A stretch of DNA of 64,000 nucleotides from Corallium rubrum (taxonomy: Eukaryota; Cnidaria; Anthozoa; Scleralcyonacea; Coralliidae). Made by a program: the position numbers and the translations under genes. Positions 54,689 to 64,000 of this stretch are shown in pieces. The stretch's first letter is position 1, and every line of letters starts with the position of its first letter. Location: the NCBI GenBank assembly GCA_964035015.1, contig OZ036013.1:9099866-9163865 (forward strand), in the 5' to 3' direction. Below the pieces are notes generated by a model. That model was not told the DNA's origin, made no database searches, and saw only the letters and a list, made by a program, of their open reading frames with translations.

Positions 54689-57010
54689 CTGGATATTCTA
54701 CACTATTTTAATCTTACCGTTCATAATATCACGATTCCCACTCACAGAGACGATCATGTTCTAGATCTTATCATCACAAGGTCTGATGAGACAACTGCAT
54801 TCAATGTATCTGTTCATGATCCTGTCATATCAGATCACTATGCTGTTCACTGTAACCTGAATATCAACAAAATACCCAATCCCAAGAACGTTGTCTGTTG
54901 CCGCAAAATACGCTCTATAAATCTTGATGTTTTTTGTCATGATATTATTAATTCGTCCTTATGTCAATCTCCTATGTCTGATTTAAAAGATTTATGTAAT
55001 CAATATGATGATGTGCTGTCATCAATCCTAAACAATCACGCTCCCCTACTTACCAAGACTATCTCCCAGCGTCCCAAAGCCCCCTGGTATACTGAAAACA
55101 TTAGAAACAATAAAACAATTCGTCGAAATCTAGAAAGACAATTTCGTCGCTCTGGTCTTCAGATTCATCGTCAATCCTACGTTGATCAATGTGTCCTTGT
55201 TAAGAAACTTATTTTTGAAACTAAAATGAATTATTATTCCAACCTTATTACTGATGCTGGTTCTGACAACAACTCTCTTTTTCGTTCTATTGATCGTCTT
55301 CTTCACAGAAAGCCTGAGAAACGTCTCCCATCATGTTCTTCTACTACAGACCTGGCCAATGACTTTGTTAACTTTTTCAAACACAAAATCACCACAGTTA
55401 GAAGTCAATTCCTTGACTGTTCTACTTCTTCAAATTATAATTATTTTTACTTATTAGATACCCCGTTACTGAACTCTGAACTTACCACTCTATCTGAGAC
55501 GTCAATAGAAGAACTATCAGATATTACAAGAAAAGTGATATCCAAATCATGCTGCCTAGATCCACTTCCCCGTAGTCTAGCTCCTTCCCAATCTGTTCAA
55601 TACACTTCTACCTACTATCTGCAAAATCGTCAACTTGTCCCTCGAAAGTGGTTTTGTACCTACTTCCTTAAAATCAGCTGTTCTGGCTCCGTTACTTAAA
55701 AAATTTTTTCTTGACCATGAAGTTTTTGGTAATTTCAGGCCGATTTCGGGGCCAACCTGAAAGTTATCTCTAAAATCATCGAAAAGTTGTGGGTGTCCGA
55801 CTACATGAACCTCTCCAGTCTGCTTACGAAACATTTCATAGCTGTGAGACTGCTCTCATCCGTGTCCAAAATGACATACTACGTGCTATTGACGACCGAT
55901 GCTGTGTGGTTCTTCTCCTTGATTTAATGTCTGCTGCATTTGACACTGTAGATCATGATATTCTACTTGAACGTCTAAAATCCAAATTTGGTATCCGTGG
56001 TAATGCACTTAAGTGGTTCAGGTCTTACGGTAAAAGATCGGAAATTTTTTTTTTAAATGCGGTGTTCCTCAAGGATCTGTTCTTGGACCAATCCTATATC
56101 TGTTGTATACCTCACCAATTGGTGACATCTTACGACGCCATAACATGCTGTTTCATTTATATGCCGATGACACTCAACTCTACGTATCCTTCTCTTGCAA
56201 TGATGATCTCAACCTCAAACGCACTATGATGAACATTGAGAATTGTTTATCAGATATTAACAATTGGATGTCTTTTAACAAACTAAAATTAAATAAGGAA
56301 AAAACTGAATTACTCTACTTCTATTCCAAGCATAGCCCCCAAAAGACCTTTACTCCACTCCGATTTGGACCCGACCTCATTCAACCATCTAATTCCGCAA
56401 AAATTATTGGCGTTATTTTTGATAACACTATGTCGATGTATGCCCATGTAAACTCTGTTTGTAAAACTGCCTTCTACCATCTTCGTAATATCGCTCGCAT
56501 AAGGACATTCCTATCTGTAAAGACCACCAAAACCTTAATCCATGCATTCGTCACATCCAAAATCGATCACAACAATTCTCTCCTATGCGGCCTTCCAAAA
56601 AATCTTATAAAAGACTCCAATCTGTACAAAATGCTGCTGCCCGTCTTATCACTTTTTCCTGCAAACGTGATCACATCACTCCTATCCTTATGGATCTTCA
56701 TTGGCTACCGGTTGCAGAATGTATCAAGTTTAAAATCCTCATTCTTACATTCAAATCTCTTAATGGCCAAGCTCCTGTCTACATCTCCGACCTGATTACA
56801 CGCTACATTCCACGAAAAGCTCTCCGCTCTTCGTCCGAAATTCTTCTCAACCGTGTCAATTTTAATCTACTCTCTTATGGCCATCGATCCTTCTCCGTTT
56901 TCGCCCCTGAACTCTGGAACACTTTACGTAGAAGCATCAGATCTTCCCCAAGTCTTTCTATTTTTAAATCCAAAATCAAAACACATCTATTTAAGTCCGT
57001 CTTTAATTAG
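54689..57010 (+). pseudogene. LINE-3 second part: endonuclease end, linker and RT
   Basis: Repeats the endonuclease end, then APWYTENIRNNKTIRR, and reaches the [42 protein letters not shown] (motif A), [14 protein letters not shown] (motif C) and [18 protein letters not shown] are present. The C-terminus reads [20 protein letters not shown] and FAPELWNTLRRSIRSSPSLS, stopping at 57008-57010. This is a CR1/L2-lineage RT. Breaks are near 55690, 55760, 56035 and 56590. The 5' end of this part is a recombination junction, not a natural truncation. Confidence 0.9.
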
Positions 57011-57095
57011 TTTTGAGCTTTTATAACCGCCTAGAGCAGACCTGGATAGGCGCTATATAAATTAATAAATAAATAAATATTATATTATTATTATT
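57011..57095 (+). repeat. LINE-3 3' UTR and (AATA/ATT)n tail
   Basis: Ends with GGCGCTATATAAATT followed by AATA units and ATT units, the short microsatellite tail usual for CR1/L2-type LINEs in place of poly(A). Confidence 0.8.
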
Positions 57096-57239
57096 AATCT
57101 AGTAAATTAGTGGCATATATATCATGCGCATTCCCGATATTATCTTAAATCTCTTCACCAACGTTGATATAATTTCATGTATACATCTACGCCAGGCATT
57201 AGATTGGTGGTGACAGGAAGCGCGTTTTGAAACGATTTG

Positions 57240-58690
57240 TATCCGGTTTTCAAAATTTAAAAAAAAAAGGCATATCGTTATTCGTTATCATTCAACTGCA
57301 AGAAGTAAATTTATATTTATATATAGATAATTTCAAAAATTTTCAGAAAATTACAGAAATCAAAGACCTTGGCGTTCGTCGAACCCTCTATTTATCCATC
57401 GTTCGACGTCACTTTGGCTACGCAACCCAAGTATGGTCTCCACAATCGGTGGAATCAGTCAAGCGTATCAAAAGAGTCCAACGTCGAGCAACCAAAGTCA
57501 TTCTTAATCTTCCATTTCGTTCTTCTACAAGTCGTTGGGATGATGTTTGACCACAATTTTAGACGATCGGAGTACTTCACCCCAAACCCCTTCTCCCACA
57601 AAACTTTGTGTGTGTGCCATTAGTGTTTGCTTGATTGTTCGGCCTTTCCTTTTAAAGAACCGCTTGAATCATTGACATAAGATGAAAACTATTAGAAGTG
57701 TAAATCACCAGATAAGTAGTTATGAAATAAATAAAGTGTATCTGAGTTGTTCTGATGACAAAAGATACTTATTAGAATATGGCATTAATAGTTATATATA
57801 TATGGACATAAGAAAATAAAGTTCCAAGAAATTATGGTCACCTTTAGAAAATATGCATTTGTCGATTAAGCGACTTTAGGAAAACGCTATTATGGCTTTA
57901 GTTAAAGAAGTACTTACAGAAATAAAAAAGGCAGTATAGCGACTGTCCTAGTAAAACATAAAAAATATAGACGGTAAACCTCTGTCGGTGTATAGTAAAT
58001 GGCAGTACGAGCATATCTTTTTATTTTTAGCATCTGTAGCACTTTTTATTTCCATATGAGAAGTCACTTCAGTTTTTCACTTATTGATTACCTGTTTAGT
58101 GGAGAAATTTATATAAGAGCGTTAATCTAATTTATAAATCCTTTTGTAAATGCTTTTTTGGTGGGAATATTATAAAAGTAAACAGGTAATCAATAAGTGA
58201 AAAATTGAAGTGACTTCGCATATGGAAAAAAAGTGCTACAGGTGCCTAAAATAAAAAGTGGGCTCGTACCGCCATTTACTATACTACTAACCTAATTCCT
58301 CTCTCATACTGGCATGAATATCTTGATTTGATTTTCTTCTTCAGTGCTGTTAACGGTCTAGCATCATTGATCTTCAACTCCTACCTGTTCCATACCAACC
58401 AAAACGAATAACCAGATTCTACGCATCTCCCGAACTTGTTCAATTCCTGCCACCAAAATGTAAAACTCTCACTTTTCAACGCTCATTTTTTTCAAGAATG
58501 TGCAGAACGTGGAATGTCCTGCTAAATGAGTTGAGAGTGAATTGAGTAACACTCAACAACTTAAAAAATCAACTTATATCTTACTACACTCTCGCGCTGG
58601 ACTGTGCATACAATCCAGATAAACCTCGGTCATGGACATCAGTTTGTCCCAAGTGCAACTCCGCCCGGAGCTTGCTTGGTGACCTTCGCT
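57240..58690 (+). pseudogene. LINE-4 C-terminal region, split by a fold-back element
   Basis: 57355-57530 encodes ITEIKDLGVRRTLYLSIVRR and HFGYATQVWSPQSVESVKRI with RRATKVILNLPF. After an interruption of about 760 bases the protein resumes near 58300: LSYWHEYLDLIFFFSAVNGL. With frame changes it then reads KTLTFQRSFFSRMCRTWNVL and CPKCNSARSLLGDLRCCT before the stop. The ending matches LINE-1, so they are the same family. The RT core is absent (5' truncation). Confidence 0.82.
57991..58285. mobile_element. Fold-back element within LINE-4
   Basis: 57991-58103 and 58168-58285 are inverted copies (CACTTATTGATTACCTGTTT and AAACAGGTAATCAATAAGTG; outer TATAGTAAATGGC). The loop is 65 bases. The insertion may begin earlier (57545), since LINE-4 homology is missing from there. 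Confidence 0.88.
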
Positions 58691-58961
58691 GTTGTACTTA
58701 ACAGCTTTTACTATGCGGATTTTCATCGTTTTTTTATTTATTTTTCTTTTGATCTTGATTGAACTTTTTTCTTTTTTGTTTGTTTTCCCTCTTAATCTAT
58801 TTATATACGGGACCGCAGTAACTGCCACACGCTGTCGCGGCTACCCTTGCCACTTCTGTTAAATTTTTGTTTGTATATGTGCATGTTTGTCTGTCATTTA
58901 ATTATGTATATATTTATTTGGGTGTAGATATAAATATTCGTTATACACTGTTGGCAAAAAC
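58691..58961 (+). other. LINE-4 3' UTR
   Basis: Contains GGGACCGCAGTAACTGCCAC and GTCGCGGCTACCC, which resemble GGGCCCGCAGTAATTGGCCA and GCGGTTACCC in the LINE-1 3' UTR near 18146. This is followed by the AATA tail. Confidence 0.7.
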
Positions 58962-58976
58962 ATAATAAATAAATAA

Positions 58977-59028
<52 letters not shown>

Positions 59029-59031
59029 ATA
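58962..59031. repeat. (AATA)n tail of LINE-4
   Basis: About 17 AATA/TAAA units after the LINE-4 UTR, probably an expanded 3' tail. Confidence 0.93.
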
Positions 59032-59692
59032 CGCAAGAAGGAGTGTTTGATCTGTTGTGTTTGAAGGTGTGTTGAAAACGCACGCACTCATTTACTCACT
59101 CATTTACTCGCTCACTCTTGCAAGCGAGAGAAAGCAACCACAAACGTCGAACTTTATATTAAACAAAATACTTTACCAAACATTTTTATTTGGAAATATC
59201 TGAACGCTATTCGGATATATATCACAAGTCGTTTATAAAGATATGAAAGGCTATATACGAAATAGATCACCATTTTCATTATTTACATGTTTCAGAGTGA
59301 AGCGATGTAGGCAATACAGCAGCTTTATTATATCCGCCAGGAGGCTATGTTTTCATGCACCTCTGTTTGTTTTGCCTGTCCATCTATCGCCAGGATATGT
59401 CGCAAAGTACTGTACAGGTTTCCATGAAAGTTTGTGGAAAGATTGATCATAGATCAAGGAGCAAACATTAAAGTTTGGTTTGCTCACAGGGTCCTCTCTT
59501 TACACTTTCGTGCCTATTTCGCATTGCGTGCCTATTTTTATCCGACGGTCACAAACCCAGTACAACGCATACAGCAGGTGATGCTATATTATCCAATAGG
59601 ACGATGGTAAAACACAACGTACCACGTGACTTGTACATACGGTGAACATACAAATATAGAAAATTAACTACAAGATGCACGATGCATGCATG
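59032..59692. other. Unassigned sequence
   Basis: Short tandem CACTCATTTACTCACTCATT near 59083. A 67-codon frame at 59243-59446 has no recognisable homology. Confidence 0.35.
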
Positions 59693-60702
59693 CAACCTCG
59701 TACCCAGTTTCTTATCTTCGCCCCCCCGCCCACCGCTGCGAAAAGACCCTGGTTGCCGCTGGTCACGTTCTACTTAAAAAAAAGGGGTGGTGGTAATTAA
59801 CGATTCAAAAAAAACACACTCCGGGAGGAGTGACAAAGGAACAGTTGCAACCGCTTCACCTTTTTGTTTATATAAATATACTTATGTCTGGCGTCGTTGT
59901 CTGGCGCCGGACTGCCTGATCGCAAAATATTTGTTAAAATTAAAACAACAAGAAAACAAACGTACTCGGTGTTGACAAAACATATGTGGCTTTCTTCTTT
60001 GGTGTACGTCGCGAAAAACAGAAGATCACGTTGAATCCAAAAGTTAAAGAAACCCGGAAGAAGATATACCAATCGACTATTATGCACCGTCGAATACGTG
60101 TCGGCTTCATCGTAGTGTTGGCGATGTGAACTAACTTAAACATTTGTACAACAAGGCAAATTTTGAACTGCTTTACTCGGCCGAAATGCGCTACGGCAAA
60201 CGACTTCCTTGTAACGGGTGCTCTTCCTTGTTTAATCTGAAGGCCATGTGAAAGAAGATTGCAAAATTTCACAAAGTTCAAGACGTCGATTTGCGAGAGT
60301 CAAACCTCTTTCTCTCACATTAAAAAATGCAATGACATTTCAGCGTCTGCCCAGATAACCGCGGCGAAAAGTGCCGAAAGAATCGATTCAGGAAAGATTG
60401 CAACTATATACAGCAGCAAGCCGACTGTCCTTTGAACACGCGCATTTGTTATCAACAGAAACTCATGTAAATGCAGTTGTTGAATCGAGCCTTTCATTCT
60501 TTTTATTAAACTTATAGTTCGCCTAAATCTAATATCAGATTTTAGAATTTGAGCATTTAAACTGGACTTGTGTAGCATTGTCATTGAGTGTGCAAATTTG
60601 TTTAGGCGGCACGTGACCAACAACAACCAGGGTCTTTCACAGCAGTGGGCGAAGGCGCGGAGGAGGGAGGGGGGCGGAGGTAAGACCCTGGGTACGAGGT
60701 TG
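59693..60702. mobile_element. TIR element with ends CAACCTCGTACCCAG, ~1 kb
   Basis: Ends 59693-59770 and 60595-60702 are inverted (CAACCTCGTACCCAG, GACCCTGGTTG, GGTCACGT). Same outer ends as the element at 36035-36867, but the interior differs. No transposase is recognised; open frames inside are not homologous to anything I know. Confidence 0.8.
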
Positions 60703-61118
60703 GATGACATGGTGCCTTATCAGGCAGACACAAAAATCTGAGCGCAAAATTCTCCGTATATGGAAGAAATGCTTCATTGCGCTCATTAAAAATAAGGATT
60801 TTATGTTTGTTTTGTTTTTGTATGGGTGCAATTAAGGATTTTATTCATTCATACATGGGTATACCTTTGTTAGCGAGATGGTGTGTTTTCTTTTTAAAAA
60901 CATAATTGTAACCCACTGGCGGAAGAATGCAGTCTCTGAGTGCCCTCTTGTTGTGTAGTGACATTAATGCCCAAATCAAACGAGTGATTGCCAATTCGAC
61001 GAAGCGGGAGGTCAATTTGTTATGTTGTTCACGATTGCGCCGTAATAGTTACAAGCAAAGCTGCAATGGGTGGTGTAGTTTGTAATGTATATATATTTCT
61101 TTTAATGTTGCTATGTAG
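60703..61118. other. Intron sequence before the second AMSH exon
   Basis: No repeat or gene is recognised; a pyrimidine-rich tract (TATATTTCTTTTAATG) precedes the splice acceptor CTATGTAG. Confidence 0.5.
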
Positions 61119-61256
61119 AGCCAAAATATCTTCAATGTCACACATTTGATAATCCCGAAGCAAACATCAACTTCGGATTCGTGTACCACATTAAACGAAG
61201 AAGAAATCTTTATGTACCAAGATTCTGACGAGTTGATCACCCTTGGTTGGATTCAT
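61119..61256 (+). CDS. AMSH/STAMBP-like deubiquitinase, JAMM domain exon (second part)
   Basis: 46 codons between acceptor CTATGTAG and donor GTAAGT (61257): [40 protein letters not shown] and TLGWIH. This is the STAMBP block FTITHVLIPKQ...NEEELF...LITLGWIH. The last His is the first zinc ligand of the JAMM motif (H-x-H). Joined to 24930-25051, the catalytic Glu is 55 residues before it, equal to human STAMBP E280 to H335. Both ends are phase 0. The following THP block with the second His and the Asp ligand must be in a later exon, which I did not find in the remaining 2.7 kb. Confidence 0.94.
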
Positions 61257-61343
61257 GTAAGTGAAGACATCTGGTATTAACATTTCTTAACCTAGATCTC
61301 CAACTTCTCAATTGCATCTATAGTGGAAGGGGGACGCCAAACC

Positions 61344-61575
61344 ATGCACGAACCATCATTTTTAAAGTATATGTGGTATAAGTATATGGGTTAATTAATT
61401 GTCACGAGTGTGAACATTAATGCACGAACCATTATTTTTAAAGTATATGTGGTATAAGTATATGGGTTAATTAATTGTCACGAGTGTGAACATTAATGCA
61501 CGAACCATTATTTTTAAAGTATATGTGGTATAAGTATATGGGTTAATTAATTGTCACGAGTGTGAACATTAATTA
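61344..61575. repeat. Tandem repeat, 76-base unit, three copies
   Basis: TTTTTAAAGTATATGTGGTA recurs exactly every 76 bases (61360, 61436, 61512). Units 2 and 3 are identical by eye and unit 1 differs by one base, so this is a young expansion in the intron just after the exon. Confidence 0.95.
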
Positions 61576-61759
61576 ACCATTTTATCCCATGACTCTCTTA
61601 CGGTGAAATTATTTTCTTATTAATTTAAATTACCGGGAAAGAACCAAGAGTTAGAAAGGAAAATACTCATTAGCATGCGATAAGAAGTCAAAACGGTGGG
61701 ATAACTAGTTATCCGAGTGGGAAAACTCGCACTATAAATACACAGGGGATTATAGGAAA

Positions 61760-61951
61760 TTGCGCGCGCTGATTGGTCGAACTACTCCCGATAATCGCCT
61801 ACAGCGTTTATTCAAAATAGCCGCCAGCCAATTTGTCAATGTGACAGAAGGTAAAATTAACAATTTTGAAGAAAATGTTGTTCCTAAAAGTACAAAAATA
61901 TGTATTTATGCTGAAACAATTATTCGCCTCAGGCTCAATGACTATCGGTGA
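61760..61951 (+). pseudogene. Crypton-type recombinase N-terminal scrap
   Basis: The short frame contains KIAASQFVNVTEGKINNFEE and NVVPKSTKICIYAET. The pattern (F-x-NVTE, E-I-N, then PKSTK) resembles the first exon of Crypton/DUF3504 proteins, including SKATKNATNRAISAF at 28000. It is a scrap of about 60 codons with hairpins downstream. The match is by eye and weak. Confidence 0.45.
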
Positions 61952-62525
61952 ATAATAACCTCGACTTCGTCTATTCACCGATACTCACCTCCCCTTCGAC
62001 GAATAATTGTTTAATATACCTCATTATATTCGTTTTTACTGATCCTATCTCCGTTGACGTCAAACCATGACTGATTAGAACTAAACATACACGGTTTGAC
62101 GTCAACGGAGGTGACAACCCGTAACCCGCAAACCCGTATTCACGCAAACATGATATTACAAATGAATGACATAAAAAGAGGTGTATTAGCTATTTGTTTA
62201 CTCATGCATAAATTATCTTTGATGTGGGATCATGTGCCGCGGTTAATATACAGGTTAGTTACCTTGCATATTAAATTACCTACTATACCGCTTTAAAACT
62301 ACGTCTAGAATACTATTTTTTTTGTAAATAACCACAAATATCGTCTGTATCATGAATAAACTAAATCAGTTAATTATCTCGAAGTCGGTAATTAAGTGTA
62401 GTTACCTCCTTCTCGGTAATTAACTCTTATTTAAACGTCCCGCTCGATTTCGGTCGTTTAGTAAATGACCCTCATCGAGCGGGATGTTTAATAGCTAATA
62501 CACCTCTTTTTTATGCTATTACTTA
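61915..62525. repeat. Series of nested hairpins
   Basis: 61915-62015 folds (AACAATTATTCG / CGAATAATTGTT; TATCGGTGAATA / TATTCACCGATA). 62050-62115 folds (CTCCGTTGACGTCAAACC / GGTTTGACGTCAACGGAG). 62170-62200 pairs with 62487-62520 (AAAGAGGTGTATTAGCTATT / AATAGCTAATACACCTCTTT). 62430-62488 folds (GTCCCGCTCGAT / ATCGAGCGGGAT). This resembles the palindromes of the Crypton-like element in layout but not in sequence. Confidence 0.85.
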
Positions 62526-63011
62526 TAAATAAAGTATGTCTATATATTAACTTTTTCGTTCTGGCAAAGGGGCTGAAAAACTCCTACGCGAGTTCGTTTA
62601 TTGTGTGAATTAATAAGGCTGAAAGGAAAAGTGTAATGGAACAACTGTTTGCCAGTTTTGTTAACGTAGCGAAGACTTAATAAATTAAATAGTCTTCATG
62701 AAGAGCCTTTCACGGGTTAGCTAAGACAATAACAATCTTTTTATTAACGATAAGTACAAAAAATTGCATCGACATAAATAACTGTGTAAAACTGCAGTAG
62801 TTAATTACGAAGATATTTTTTTTTAAATAGTTTCGTTAACATTTTCAAAACATATTAAACTTTCCATGCATTTACTATCCAAAGCTTATTTGTCATTCAA
62901 ACCATATTTGTGTCCAATCGTTGCTGTGTTAAAGATTTGTATTCTCGTATGTGATGGTAGCCTAAAAGATGTGTTGTTAGCTTGGCTTTGAACCGATATG
63001 CTACCGGTTCT
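62526..63011. other. Unassigned sequence
   Basis: No feature is recognised. Confidence 0.35.
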
Positions 63012-63300
63012 TCACGATGTCCAAGATACTACTCAAATCAGTAGAGCGTGACGTGGACGATTTTTTTATCGCTTTCGAAGTGTCAGTTTTATTAACCGCG
63101 GATCAATTTCAAAGCAATCACGAGGTGAATTTTCACGTTCCACGTGATAAACATCCGATTGTTAACTCGTGAACGACCTACCACAATACACCTCGTGATT
63201 GCTTTGAAATTGATCTGCAGTTAACGGAACTGTCGCTTCGGAAGCGATCAAAACATCGTCTATGTCTCGCTCTACTGATTTGAGTGGTATGTCTTTGATG
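63012..63300. mobile_element. Fold-back element with ~110-base arms
   Basis: GATCAATTTCAAAGCAATCA near 63101 is mirrored by TGATTGCTTTGAAATTGATC near 63196, and the match extends outward to CTACTGATTTGAGT near 63270 versus ACTCAAATCAGTAG near 63032. Frames inside come from the inverted arms and are not genes. Confidence 0.9.
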
Positions 63301-63835
63301 TGGAAAATAGTGCGACATACTACCGCATTTGTACTGCGCAACATGCGTGGAAACTTTGATTAACATCAGCACTTTTGAATGGCAGAATGGCAGAGCTAGG
63401 ATATTTAAACGTATAGGCATTAAGGGATATCTCAAAACCTATTCTTAGACCGCTACACCTGTTTTCCCAGTCAGTTCGTTTAACCGGGTCAACCGAATCC
63501 ATGTATCACCCCCTATACCTGTTCTGTAAGTTTTGCCACAGATCATTTGTTAGTTGATTGGTTTTTCTTGCTTTGTTTTTGGCGAGTGTTTTTTTCTACT
63601 TTCATTCCGAAATTTTTTTCTCGCGCCTTTTTCCATGCTTTGTCGAGAATAGATCACGTACGAGAACCAAACAGAAACGTTGTGTTAAATGTGTTATAAT
63701 AATGTATACAATCATACTATTTCTTTCACTGCTGTTATTAACCTTCGCTCACGAGTTTCAGTAACTGTCGTGGTTTGTGTGTCGTGGGTAAAAGGTCGTG
63801 GGTAAAGTCGTGGGCCGGAAAATATACTAATATAT
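63301..63835. other. Unassigned sequence
   Basis: No gene is supported; no AMSH exon was found here. Confidence 0.35.
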
Positions 63836-63935
63836 TGGCAATGGCAATGGCAATGGTAATGGTAATGGTAATGGTAGTGGTAGTGGTAGTGGTAGTGGTA
63901 GTGGTAGTGGTAGTGGTAGTGGTAAAGGTAATGTA
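63836..63935. repeat. Hexanucleotide array GGCAAT / GGTAAT / GGTAGT
   Basis: About 16 units that change in order from GGCAAT to GGTAAT to GGTAGT, showing stepwise growth. Confidence 0.95.
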
Positions 63936-64000
63936 ATGATAATGTAATGTGATATAAAATTGTGAATGAAAGTGTAAGCCTATCAAACGGTTTTAAAACT

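Larger units (their letters stand above)
25052..61118 (+). other. 36-kb intron of the AMSH-like gene
   Basis: Begins GTAAGTAAAA and ends CTATGTAG. Joining its flanks in phase 0 gives GILAGKL then [15 protein letters not shown], an uninterrupted JAMM domain. All transposons described from 25277 to 60702 are inside this intron. No other exon of the gene is expected between the two, because the joined protein has the family spacing. Confidence 0.88.

Noticed and set aside
51386..55294. A 600-base target-site duplication
   Set aside because: Far longer than known duplications for LINEs or Penelope-like elements, and one junction has 8-base microhomology; recombination or template switching explains it better.
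61257..64000. The next AMSH exon starting THPTQ
   Set aside because: No acceptor followed by a THP-like codon series and a downstream Asp was found; an AAACATCCG near 63146 does not fit frame or context.

Overview
The window looks like metazoan, AT-rich, repeat-dominated genomic DNA. The transposon repertoire (CR1/L2-like LINEs with 2A-type leaders, Penelope-like elements with GIY-YIG domains and hammerhead ribozymes, a Crypton-like tyrosine recombinase, a Helitron, a 5S-derived SINE, many fold-back elements) suggests an aquatic invertebrate. A cnidarian is plausible, but the sequence alone does not settle this.

Only one host gene is convincingly present. Two exons on the + strand (24930-25051 and 61119-61256) encode consecutive parts of the JAMM/MPN+ deubiquitinase domain of an AMSH/STAMBP protein. 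They join in phase 0 across a 36,067-base intron with GT-AG ends. The spacing between the catalytic Glu and the first zinc-binding His is 55 residues, as in human STAMBP as I recall it. The rest of the gene was not found and probably lies outside the window or in unrecognised exons.

Layout. 1-8.4 kb: a dispersed fold-back repeat, two opposed copies of a 5S-rRNA-derived SINE, a decayed LINE, microsatellites and a minisatellite. 8.46-13.9 kb (-): a nearly complete but broken Helitron (coiled N-terminal repeats, HUH Rep, PIF1-type helicase, one intron). 14.2-18.8 kb: a LINE with a signal-peptide-like leader, a canonical 2A motif, endonuclease and reverse transcriptase, followed by a LINE scrap. 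18.9-24.5 kb: a large fold-back with a polypyrimidine/polypurine interior, unclassified repeat ORFs and a Helitron scrap. 24.6-25.1 kb: a cluster of short palindromes, then the first AMSH exon. 25.3-61.1 kb (the AMSH intron): LINE-2 split by a Crypton-like element capped by large palindromes; three Penelope-like elements; a TIR element carrying a RecQ-like helicase scrap; a 10.9-kb inverted-repeat element set in a satellite; LINE-3, whose two parts are separated by a Penelope-derived inverted repeat carrying hammerhead ribozymes on both strands; LINE-4; and a TIR element of about 1 kb. 61.1-64 kb: the second AMSH exon, a 76-base tandem repeat, a Crypton scrap with hairpins, and another fold-back.

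Almost every transposon ORF is broken by stops or frameshifts, so most of the window is fossil mobile DNA. The relative order of several insertions can be read from nesting. Coordinates of element ends are approximate unless a junction is stated.
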